Shown: positions 25,101 through 37,100 of the stretch, in pieces | How the letters are laid out: each line of letters begins with the position of its first letter | How positions within the stretch are numbered: position 1 is the first letter of the stretch | Source: Mauremys mutica | Taxonomy: Eukaryota > Chordata > Testudines > Geoemydidae | Direction of reading: 5' to 3' | Assembly: GCF_020497125.1 (NCBI RefSeq) | Contig: NC_059081.1 | Span: 13,009,105 to 13,073,104, forward strand | Length of the DNA: 64,000 nt | Notes under the pieces: generated by a model | Database searches by the model: none | The model's input: only the letters and a program-made list of their open reading frames with translations | What the model was told of the DNA's origin: nothing | Program-made: the position numbers and the translations under genes

Positions 25101-28100
25101 TGACTTGAAATTGACATAGAGGAAGGAGATCAAATCCACCTAACAGCAAGCAAGACATGAACCACCTTGATTATTTTTACAACAATATAACACGAGAAAA
25201 AGCTTGGTTTTTATTCCTATCCTGGTAGCAGACTCACCCTAAAACCTGACCTACGCTGGAAAGTTGTACCAGCTAAACCAGCCTTTTTCCAGCACAGCCT
25301 GGCTGGTGTCCATGCTTAATTTAGTCTTTTATTGACAAAACCTTCCACTTTTTCCAGCATAGTTATTCCCCTTTTCGGAGGAACATAAGTCCCTGCTGAT
25401 ATAGGTCTATCAGACCAGTGGCAGTGTCAATGCACAACTTGTACTGGTATAAGCAGTCCTCTACTTGCAGTCCCTAATGCAACATACATTCCCTTCATAC
25501 ATACAACATACATTCTCCGGCAGCACTTTTGAACTCCACTGCCCAGGGTCACTGTGCCTGGAAGTCACCCCCGCTTCTAAATGCCTTGGACTGCCTTCGC
25601 AGCCACATCTCTTCCTGTTATCTGCTACCTTTTTGCTGAAATCACGAGCTCCTTGCTTTTGGTCTCCTGCCGGTCCAGGCTGGAGGTGCTAGATTTCCTT
25701 GCATTGTGGGGAGAGGAGTGTGTGCAGGCTACTTTGCTCCTGCAGGAAGAATAGTTACAGTGATGAGGTAAAGGAGATGGTGAAGCTCAGATATTTACCC
25801 CAAAGAAAAGCCCCAGCATTGCACAAAGGGTAAGGCACTGAGGTAATTATACTGGAAGGTGAAGAACACCACTAGGAATTCTGGACCCACCTGTGTATCT
25901 TGTGCCTTTTATAACATGCTAATGAGCAGGGACCCTGTCACTCCACTGGAGACACTTCCCATGCTGGGGTTTGTACCACACACATCACTGTAGAATTTAA
26001 ACAATGAGTAGCTCTTCGTTGCTTAGGTCTTAAGTCTCCCAGTTCATCTTAGATGGATAAGGCTATGGGAGACGTGTGCATGAACAATTTGCTAATTTAA
26101 TTAGTTAAAAATCAGCCCTGTTTTTGATGGCTCATGTCGCTCCAATATGCTCGACGACAGAGTGGAATTCCCCATTCACATTGGTCTAACTGGGTTAGGC
26201 CAGTTATTTTAAAAGAATGCGAATCCTTGGCTTTGAAGGAGCTGATGCAGAGAGCTGCAGTTTGTCTAGCTGTGGACCTGAAAGTGCGGTTTGATTTCTG
26301 CTCAGCTCATACTATGGCACAGATGAAGGGCCCCACTCTTAGGGGGATATGTTCTCTTATCATCATCAATAAAGCTACTGGTAGCTGTGGCAGAGTGAAA
26401 TTCAGCTGCTGACTTCCTTATAAGCCCTGGTTTTGTTGTTAATTCCAGCTGGAATGGTTTACGCTTGGGACAGGGTAGGGCTTGCCAGCTCCTTGGCATG
26501 TTTGTGTTAATTTTTTGCAAATACTAGGCCAAATCACTATCTCCTGCAGTGAATCCTGCTTGGGCAGGGTAACTATAAGGATCCCCTGGCAGAGTTTCTC
26601 CTTGATCATTCCATCAGGATGAGAGGAGTAACCCAAACATGGTAAGCCATAGGGTCTGGCACAAATCCTGCAGATCCCCATGGATCTTGAAGCATTCACA
26701 GGTGACCAGAGTCATCTGAGGAGAGGCCCTATGCCTCTACACCCTGGCAGGATGGCTCCAATTTAACTGTATTACCAGGGTCACTTGGCTGCCTTTAAGA
26801 ACTGTATTGAAAGGGGTGAAGGGCCTTCCCTGCTCTGAAGGGCACTTGAGGAGGTAATGCAGCTGTGGGCTGTATTATACGTCCCTGATCATCTCCACAG
26901 GGCTAGTATGGCACACTGGTTTAAGAAGTTAGGCTATGCTGCCTTCGGGGACATTTTAATCTGGAATACAATAGCTGATTGCATTAAAGGCCAACACTGT
27001 CATAGCATTAATTAGTTTAAGGATTCCTTTATTTTTAGTTTATGGATTCTTATTTTAATGCCTTTCTGTGATGGATTAGGTGTACATTATTTTGTAAGTA
27101 CGTTAACTCACTCATGGTACGAGGGACGGTTAATTAATTTTTTCCCTCACTTTTGTCCTAGGTGGCTGTAGCAGATGTCGTTGAAGCATCGGCTGGGGCA
27201 GATGTTTTCATCTTTGTTATACCCCATCAGTTCATTACACGAATTTGTGACCAGATTGTTGGTCACATAAAACCTGGAGCATTCGGCATTTCACTGATCA
27301 AGGTAATTTGGGATCTCTATCATCAGTCCGTATGCAGTGAAGGAATAAGTATGCAGTATGGAAAACTTGGGGCTAGAAATGCCAAAGAGCTACAGCTCTA
27401 AAGCCTTAATGCTCTATTCCATGTCATGTATTCTCCCCTTCCAGGGCTGTTTTTGAGAGTACACACGCACACACAAAAAAAATGGACAACAACATTTATA
27501 GCTGGTTTTACAGAACTGAAGTGATTTGCAATTGGAATCAGGGAGGCTATCCTGAAAAGGAAAAAAAAAACACATTTAGGATGTTTTTAAAACTTGCAGT
27601 TTGCCTCCAGCTTTGAGTCCACTGCTCCTTCTTTCCAATTGTTACAGAAAATGTCTCATTTAAAACGTGAATTGAAGAAAATAGAATTAAAATTTCAGAC
27701 CTACAATTCTCCAGCTGTTGCCTTTTCCCTCCCTTTTAAGATTCTCCTGCAAACAGCAACAGAAGAGGAAGGAAAGCATAATGCACCTTGACTTATTTCT
27801 TTATACAAACAAAACTGGGGCTGTGCTGTTTCTGCTTTCATAGAATATGTCTTACGTTTAAATCTTGCCTAGGGCATTTAAAAACACATTACATGAAAAC
27901 TTGATTATTTTACAACTATGGGAAGTTTAACATATAAAGAAAAAGCAGCCTCACCATAAAGTAAAACATTGGGACATACTGTTGCACTGGGTCCAAGTCC
28001 TTTCGCTTAAAGGGAAAACTGCTTGCCGAGGGCCTACCGCATGAGGCCTACATTTCACACACTGATGCTCTGTCACCCTCCTTTCTTTTCTAATGACTTG

Positions 28101-31100
28101 ACTTTGAATATTATCTTTTCACCAGGGGGTTGACGAGGGTGCCGAAGGCTTGAAGCTCATCTCAGACATCATTCGAGAGAAACTGAAGATAGAAGTCAGC
28201 GTGCTCATGGGGGCCAATATAGCCAGTGAAGTGGCTGATGAGAAGTTCTGTGAAACCACCATTGGTAATGATCATTCAGGGCAATCATCAAGAGCTCTCA
28301 TTGGCTCTACCACAGATGTTCATTTCTACTTCTAGCAGTCCCTAGCAGAGGAATAGGACAGCATCTAAACATAGCAACATGTAAATGAAACATGGAAACC
28401 TTTGAAAGGTTTCTGAACAGTTTTATGTATACACCATGTATTAAACTCTGAACCTCCTTCCCTTAAAGGAATGGCCACATTTCCAACAATCTCAATGGAA
28501 ACAGGATCAGACTCAAACAGCTGCAGGTGCTAGTACATGCAGCAATTAGCTAATCTCTTCCATTAAAAATGAGGCTTAATTCTTCTACAGGAGTTAATGG
28601 GAGACTTCTAGTAATGTCAAAGAGATTGTGTCAAGTCCTTCAGCGGCTGACATACTGCAAGGAAAGTGCAACCAGCCCCACAAAGCCTCCCCCACCCCTC
28701 GTTTAAATTTCTCAATCCTCCCACCTCTTTATAACTGAAATGGTATCACTTATTATTTTCTCTCTCTGTGTCACAATGCCTACCTGAGCACAAACTGTTT
28801 CAGTGGTGTCTCTAACCTTCATATTTTTACAGTAGCTTAAAATCTGTTGTGAACTGTAAGCTGGCGCGTCGGGGCTCAACCCTCCTGCTGGGCCGGAGGG
28901 GAGCCACACCGACTCGCTCCTTGTCCCCTCTACGTGGGAAGTCCAGACCCTCTGGAGCAGGGGGGCTGGATAACGGCAATCAGTCTCAATATAAGTCCAG
29001 TCCCTCTGGAGCAGGGGGGGCTGGATAACGGCAATCAGTCTCAATATGAGTCCAGGTCCCGACCCTCAGGCAGGGGCCGCACAAGGCACACAGTCACTAA
29101 GTATACGCCCCGGCCCTCAGTTAGGGCGGGCAACCGGACAGCAGTCCTTGGGCTCAGACCTCTGGAGCAGGGGCTGAGCAACAGCAAAGTCAATATTGGC
29201 TCAGGCCTCTGGAGCAGGGGCTGAGCAACAGCAAAGGCAATATAGGCTCAGGCCTCTGGAGCAGGGGCTGAGCAACAGCAAAGGCAATATAGGCTCAGGC
29301 CTCTGGAGCAGGGGCTGAGCAACAGCAGAGTCAATATAGGCTCAGGCCTCTGGAGCAGGGGCTGAGCAACAGCAAAGTCAATATAGGCTCAGGCCTCTGG
29401 AGCAGGGGCTGAGCAACAGCAGAGTCAATATAGGCTCAGGCCTCTGGAGCAGGGGCTGAGCAACAGCAGAGTCAATATAGGCTCAGGCCTCTGGAGCAGG
29501 GGCTGAGCAACAGCAGAGTCAATATAGGCTCAGGCCTCTGGAGCAGGGGCTGAGCAACAGCAAAGTCAATATAGGCTCAGTTGCCTGAGCGCTGAGGTGA
29601 GGGGGAAACTGCCACCCGCGAGTGGGGTGGCAGGGGGAACACAGGCCCTCCCACTCCACTGTGTTCCAGCCCGGGGCCCTATTAGCGGCTCTCACAGCCG
29701 CTGGTCAGTGGGGTCCTGACCGCAACACACTGACATGGGGACCTCAGTGTCCGTAGCCTGACAGGGGTCGGCTATCCCCGGGCTACACTCCATATCCCCC
29801 TCGGGGCCTACCTGCACACTTGGATCAGGTTCGGGCCAGTCAAAGGTCCTCGGCTCCTCCGGGTCCGGGCTTGCGGGGAGGTCGGGTAGTGCCTCCGGAA
29901 AGTCCGGCCAGGCTTGCTCCGGCGGTTCTTCCGGGAAGCAGGGCCGGGAAAGCCCCGGCGGCTCCTCTTCGGGGGGGGCGCAGGGGCGGTCCAGCGGGTG
30001 GTCCCAGTACCTGTCACGGGGCGGCTCGGGCGGCTCCTCCTCCTCGTAGTGGGCGCGGGGAAGCGGAGGCCAGTCTGGGCAGCTGCCTTGGTTCCTAGAA
30101 GGCTCCCGGTCAGGAGCTCCCGCCGGCACGTCTGCTCCCGGCGGCTGCTGGCTCCTGACTGAGCTCTGGCGTCTTCCTTTTATACTTCCTGTCCCGCCCC
30201 TTGACTTCCGGGGGGCGGGGACAGGAAGTGGTGTCTCAGCCCACTTGGGCGTCTGGCAAGGAGCTCCCTCTGCTGGGCCGGAGGGGAGCCACACCGACTC
30301 GCTACATGAACATTAAAAATGCAACTTTAATTTATTGCAGCTTGACTGGCTGTTTCAGATTGTATGTACACATTTCAAACTGCCCATTCCTGTGCAATAT
30401 TAATTGTGAAAACTATAGCATCTTGGCAACTTTTGCTCCCTGAGGAGGCTATTATGAACATTAGCTAAGCAATTCTGTTGCAGTAGATCTTTCTGAAGGC
30501 TCGGAGGTGAGTTTAGCACCTTTGCTTGCCTACGTTTTAACGATGGTTTTGAGGTTACTTCTTCAGAGGAGTTTGCCTCTTTGTTCTTGTGCCCTCCCTC
30601 AAAGTGTTTCTGCCACTTCTGTTTGGGAGCGTCTAGAAGAGCTTCCTTTGCTGCTAGACAGGCCAGGGATTGTTACTGCAGAGAAACAACGTATTCCCAC
30701 ATGCCAACTCACCTAGAGAGTGAGGGATACAAACCAGGCTTCTGAGCTTGAGCACTAATCCAAGGGCTCAGGCTTGCTCTGATATTTAACAACATGGGGC
30801 CGAGCACCCAGAAGTCCCACTGGAATGGGGACTCCTGATGCTCAGCCCACTGAACATCAGGGCCACATCACTATTATGAAAACAAAGGCCAACACAACTT
30901 TCTAAAAATCAGGTAAAAACTCATTCAAAGATCCCCACACAGCTTTCCCAGTAGCACTGCCTCCTCCCCTTCTCCATACGGAAGGACACTGTTTTAATAG
31001 TTTGATACATGACCTCAGTATGGCTGGTAACACCACTTTTCTAACAGCTCCAACACCGAACATCCTGGTCTATGGATCCTCCTGTAAGTGGGAATGTATT

Positions 31101-34100
31101 TGGTGTTACGAAGCCTTTGTCCTAGTGAGTTAGTAATACTTTGCTTTGAAAATGTAAAACAGCATCATTGCTGTGTGCAAACTTGAATTGATCCTGACAC
31201 CACCCTGCTAATAGGTTAAGTGACTTGGCCATACCCAAACCGTGAGTCAACAGCTGAGGCAGGATTAGAGCTAAGGAGTTTAACTCAGCCCCGTGCTCAG
31301 GCTGCCATAGCCCTCGGGCAGGGCTTTGTGAGCTGACGGCATATTTGTGTAAATCGGTGCTTTACACAAAGACTAAACGTACACTAGAAAACCGCTCTCG
31401 GCCAGGTTTGGAATTATACAAGCTAACCACACCTGTTGGGCAGAGATGGGTGTTGGAGGCTATCTACCCGTAACCACTTGAAGTGTTATTGGACACGTTT
31501 TGCTAATGCATTTTGACTTGTGCGGTTATACTGGCTGCCAGCTGCAAGAACTGGTATTGGTTCACAAATCCCCCTTTAATAATGTCTAGTTATACAGATT
31601 ACAAAACCTAACCCTTCCCTCAGAGTCATCCCCCTACTTCAGTATCTTATGAACATACACGTTTTGTCCACCCCGTAACTTATGTAACAAAGAATGTTTA
31701 ACTCCCATCCTTCCTTCCACAGGGTGCAAAAATGAAAAGCATGGGCAGATCTTTAAAGAATTAATGCAGACCCCAAATTTCAGGATTACCGTGGTGGATG
31801 ACTGTGATACAGTGGAGATCTGCGGAGCCTTAAAAGTTAGTGATTCCAAACCAAATAATTGTTTTTTTTAGGGCCAAATTCTACCCTCACGTCTCGTTTC
31901 AAGGTTCCCTGGTCTAGTGCTGGCTCCACCACCAGGTCATTAGATGGCCTTGGGCAAATCATATGGGAATATGTACGTACCTCATAAGTGTGTTGAGGAA
32001 TGATTGGTTGTAGAGCATTTCGGAACAAATTATACAAATGCTTTCCTTATTGTAGGTATGCATGCTTCTGAGAGCGGAATTTGGTCCTTAATACTTCCTT
32101 GTCTAGGCAGATCATAAGCTCGTAGTGGTAGGAATTCCTAGCACGTGTATGTGCAGCATCTAGCACAATTGTTACTCTCATCTTATTTGGTGCCTCAGAG
32201 CCCTCCTGTAATACAAGTAATCATAACAGACTATCATTCAAACTACAATTACAACTTAAGTTAGATTTCTTTATCAAAGAGTTGGTTTTTTTTTAATAAA
32301 TAAAAAGGTGGCAAAAGGATGGAGTGTCCTCTTTAAGCAAATGTTTTCTTTCTAAGTTCAAGTAATAACTTACAAGGAAATAACAGACTGTAAGCTCTGT
32401 GGGGCAGGAACCATGTCTCCCAGTGGTGTTGTAACACATTTAGGAATAGTGGCACTCCAATCCTGATTGGGACCTCTGCATTCAACTGCAATGTAAATGA
32501 GAAATACTACTAAAGTTGAAGCCTGTTCCAAGCAGCACTTGAGTGAGATGGATAGTTTGCTTTAAAACCCATTGAAAATGCACTCCAGCATACAGCGCAG
32601 TCGTATATTCTTATCATTCAACTTATTCTGACAAAAAGCATCAGTGGCTTGAACTGAATCGGTGTGTGGTTTACCTATAAGTAAATCAGTTATTTACACA
32701 CACAAACATGTATCCCAGGCAGGTTTCAGTGGAATGTTTTTTGTATGGAAATAGCCCAGTCCTGGCTCCTACTGAAATGAGAGTTTCAGCAGTAATGGTG
32801 CAGAGAGCAAAACTGAGGCATGAGCATTTCTGGGACTTCAAACTTAAAGGTAGCCACACTAACACCTACTACTACAATATATCGTGAACTACGCTGTCTG
32901 ACTACAAAGTTTGGGATATTTTTGATTAAGCATTTGATTGGGATGCCCAGTGAACCTCTTTCCGACTTTTGTAAGGATAGTAAAATGTTCCCATAGGCCA
33001 GGGGTCGGCAACCTTTCAGAAGTGCCGTGCCGAGTCTTAATTTATTCACTCTAATTTAAGGTTTCGCATGCCAGTAATACATTTTAACATTTTTAGAATG
33101 TCTCTTTCTATAAGTCTATAATATATAACTAAACTATTGTTGTATGTAAAGTAAATAAGTTTTTTAAAATGTTTAAGAAGCTTCATTTAAAATTAAATTA
33201 AAATGCAGAGCCCCCCCGGACTGGTGGTCAGGACCCGGGCAGTGTGAGTGCCACTGAAAATCAGTTCGCGTGCCGCAGGTTGCCTACTCCTGCTGTAGGC
33301 ATAGGCCAAGTTTGATCTACTGCAACCAATGTTTATGGAGGTAGAAATCCAGGCTAGGCAAAGATTCAATTAAAAGATAAGAACAGAAGGGTCACGAGAT
33401 CCCGCTGCCAACCTGGCAACAAGGGGAAAAAATTATTCCAGCTGCATTATATGGCCAAATTTTTAACACAGTGCCCTTCATTTTGCACCCGGAAATAAGT
33501 GGGAACATTTTTTTAGGCCTTAGAAGTCCAATTACTTGACATTTAAGTGCTATGAAGTATGCTTACAATTATTTGGAATTGGAATACCTGGGAGCACTCA
33601 GGTAAAAACAGGTTTACTTACTGTGTTCACTTACAGTTTAGCATATGCTACCAAAGAACTGCACGTCTTATCTGACTTGGTTTCCTTCTCTCTTTTGCAC
33701 CTTTTCTATTAAACTGGTTTTAGAACATAGTAGCAGTAGGAGCTGGATTCTGCGATGGATTGGACTTTGGCGATAATACTAAAGCAGCAGTCATTCGTTT
33801 GGGCCTCATGGAAATGGTAGCCTTTGCAAAGCTGTTCTGCAGGGGTTCAGTAGCAATAGCTACTTTTCTGGAGAGCTGCGGTGTTGCTGATCTAATCACT
33901 ACATGCTACGGGGGGCGCAACAGGAAAGTAGCTGAAGCCTTTGTGCGGACAGGAAAAGTAAGGAGCATTTTTGAGGCATCATAAGCCCATGTGTTAATCA
34001 ATTGCGTTTTTACACACACAACAGTCATCTTCCTGATGAAAGGATAACACTCCCTCAATGATCTAAGAGAGGAGGGTTCAGAAGTGACTCTTGCTCTCCT

Positions 34101-37100
34101 TGCCAACTGCAAAGACTGTTTCAGTAGCACATATTATTCCAAACGTGTCCCAAGAGTTGAAAGCTTTGGACTGAACAAAGATGAACTAAAATAAATTGGA
34201 AGGAGAGAGAATAGTTCCCCACAATTCTAGAATAAGTGAAAATCCTCTTCCCCCTTGGAACAGCACATCCAGTGCTGCTTCCTTCTGCTTATAAAAGCAA
34301 AAGGTTATATAATATGGACTGAATGCCTCAGCCACTGCTTAGGGACCCGAGAAAGAATCTGTTCAAGCCTCCCACTACCTTCTGTTCATTAATCACTTGG
34401 CCTATAACAAAAGTACAAGGCAGGCGTGGGCTGCAGTTTAATCACTGGATTCTTTTGTCTAACATTTTCAGAAGCCTTCTGCTTGAAACACTCTGTTCCG
34501 TTATGCAGCTTCCTTTTATTCTGTTTGTGTGATCACTCTCATTTCTTCTAGTCTATTGAGGAACTGGAAAAAGAGATGCTGAATGGACAAAAGCTACAAG
34601 GTCCTCAGACTTCAGCTGAAGTCTATAAGATGCTGAAACAGAAAAACATGATTGATAAGTAAGTTTGATTTTTTTGAATATTTAGTTGACAGACTTGTTA
34701 TAAGCAAAAGTTATTACTAGTTCACAACTGTTTAAAGGTCTTTATGAAACAAGTATATAGTCTGTCCATGTCCATAAAGGACCAGGTGTCCACATCTCAA
34801 GGCACCATCACTGTTCACATTAGCCTGCACTCTTACTGGCAGTACCAACAGAACAGGCCAAAGGCTGAATGGTATGCAGAACGAACTGCTTCACCTAACA
34901 ATGGTCCTTTCCAAAAAAACAAAAAAGGAAAGTTTGAGATGCAGTGTTGGAGGAAACCTGGGTACCTGATCTGTAGACAAGTAAGATTTCATGCTGTATC
35001 AGTGTTACACCTTTCACGGATACTAGCTACAGTATTAACTTTAACTGTGCCTTCTCTTAGTAAGCTATGCAGAATAATCTTTCTAAACAAAGACTGTTTG
35101 TGTGCTGAAAAATTTCTGTGCAGTAGGAGCATTTTAGTGGCACAAGGGGATGCTATTGGAGTACAGAGCCATTTAAACACAGTTTCCTTTATGACCTGAA
35201 AAATCAAAAAAGGAATCCTACAGAAAGTGGACACATGGATGAATGCTAAGGAGGAGTACAAAAGAACAGTGTAAGCAGGTAGGGTCAATGAGAAAGGATA
35301 AAGGCATAAAATGAGTTATCTAGCAAGGGGCATAAAGGCAAGAAGTTCTTTAAATACACTAGGATCAAGAGAAAGACGGAGGAAAGTGTAGGTCATCTAT
35401 TTAGATGAGAAGAAGAGCTAATAACCGATGACATCAAGAAGGCTGAGGTGTTTAATGCCTATTTGGCTACAGTCTTCACCAAAAAGGTTAATGACTAGCT
35501 ACTCACAGTATTAACAAGGGGAAGGAAAGCCGTCCAAAATAGGAAAATAAAAGGTTAGATTAGAGGCTATTTAAATTAGATGTATTCAAGTCAGCAAGGA
35601 TTGATGAAATTCATCCGAGGGTACTTAAACCAACTGAAGCAATCTTGGAACCATTAGTAATTACCTTTGAGTACTCATGGAGGACTGGCGGGGTCTCAGA
35701 GGACTGGCGCAGGACAAAAAACACAGTATCCATCTTTAAAAGGGGGAATAAAGAGGACCTGGGAAATTATAGATCAGCCATATTAACATTGATACCAAAA
35801 TACTAGAACATATTATTAGACAATCAGTTTGTAAACACTTAGAGGAGAATATGTTTATAAGGAATAGCCAGCATAGATTTGTCAAGAACAAATCACAACA
35901 AACCAACCTGATCTCCTCCTTTAGAGGGTTACTAGCCTAGTGGATGGGAAAGGAAGCCAGAGATGTGATATCTTGATTTTAGTAGGGCTTTTGATGTCTC
36001 ACATGACATTCTCAAACAAATTAGGGGAAATGGTCTAGATTAAATTAATGTGAGGTGGGTGCACAAAGTGTGGAAAGACCACACTCAGAGAGTAAAAAAA
36101 AACAGGAGTACTCAGAGTTCAAGTATTCGTTGTCAGTCTGGAAGGACATATCCAGTGGGGTCCCACAGTGCTCAGTCCCGAGCCTGGAATTACCTCAATA
36201 TTTTAATTAATGACTTGGAAGACTGAGTGGAGAGTGTGCTTATAAATATTTGCAGATGACAAAGTGCTTGCAACCCCACCCAATGGGGTTAGGAAGGGTT
36301 AGGCTGGGTTTGAATTAAAAAATAACTAAATGCAAACGCGCAACTACACAATGGGGACTAAATGGCCGGGTACAGTACTGGTGAAAAAGATCTGGGGGTT
36401 ATCATGGATCACAAATTGAGTACGAGTCAACAGTGCGATGCAGTTTAAAAAAAAAGCAGTTATGGGGTATATTATCAGGAGCATCATATGTAAGACATGG
36501 GAGACAATTGTTCTGCTATACTTGGCACTGGTAAGGCCTCAGCAGGAGTAGTGTGTCCAATTTTGGGTGCCACACTAAGAAATACGTGGACAAATTGGAG
36601 ACAGCGTCAATAGGAGAGCAACAAATATGATAAAAGGTTTAGGAAACCTGATTTAGGAGGACAGGTTTAAAAAAACAAAAACAAACAACTGGGCATGATT
36701 ACTCTTGAGAAGAGAAGACTTACGTCTTCAAATATGTTAAGGGCTGTTATAAAGAGGACTAATCAATTGTTCTACATGTCCTTGCAGGTAGGACAACTAG
36801 TAATGGGCTTAGTCTGCAGCCAGGGAGATTTAGGTTAGATATTAGGAAAAACTTTTTAACTATAAAGATAGCTAAGCTCCGGAATAGGCATCAAAGAGAA
36901 GCTGTGGAATCCCCATCTTAGCGAGTTCAGAACAGGTTGGACAAACACCTGTCAGATGGTCTAGGTTTATTTGGTCCTGCCTCGGCCAAAGGGGCTGGAC
37001 TTGCTGACACCTCAAAGTCCATTCAAGCCTCACATTTTTATGATTCTATATATGCACTTGAGATTACAAATGAAAACATTTGAATTACAATTAGGCTTTG

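Larger units (their letters stand above)
28860..30303 (-). repeat. GC-rich composite repeat with long minus-strand ORF and internal minisatellite
   Basis: An identical 34-bp block ('ctgctgggccggaggggagc...' onward) lies at 28885-28918 and 30270-30303, bracketing the unit. Between them are irregular 'ccctctggagcaggggggct' repeats, a 47-bp minisatellite, and a very GC-rich segment that encodes a 200-residue minus-strand frame. Both bracketing blocks translate on the minus strand as SVWLPSGPA. The base composition is strikingly unlike the AT-rich intron around it. The class is unknown; an LTR element, satellite-like unit or duplicated coding exon are all possible. Confidence 0.6.

Noticed and set aside
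29145..29580. CRISPR-like regular repeats
   Set aside because: The 47-bp units are directly contiguous with no unique spacers, and the genome is animal.
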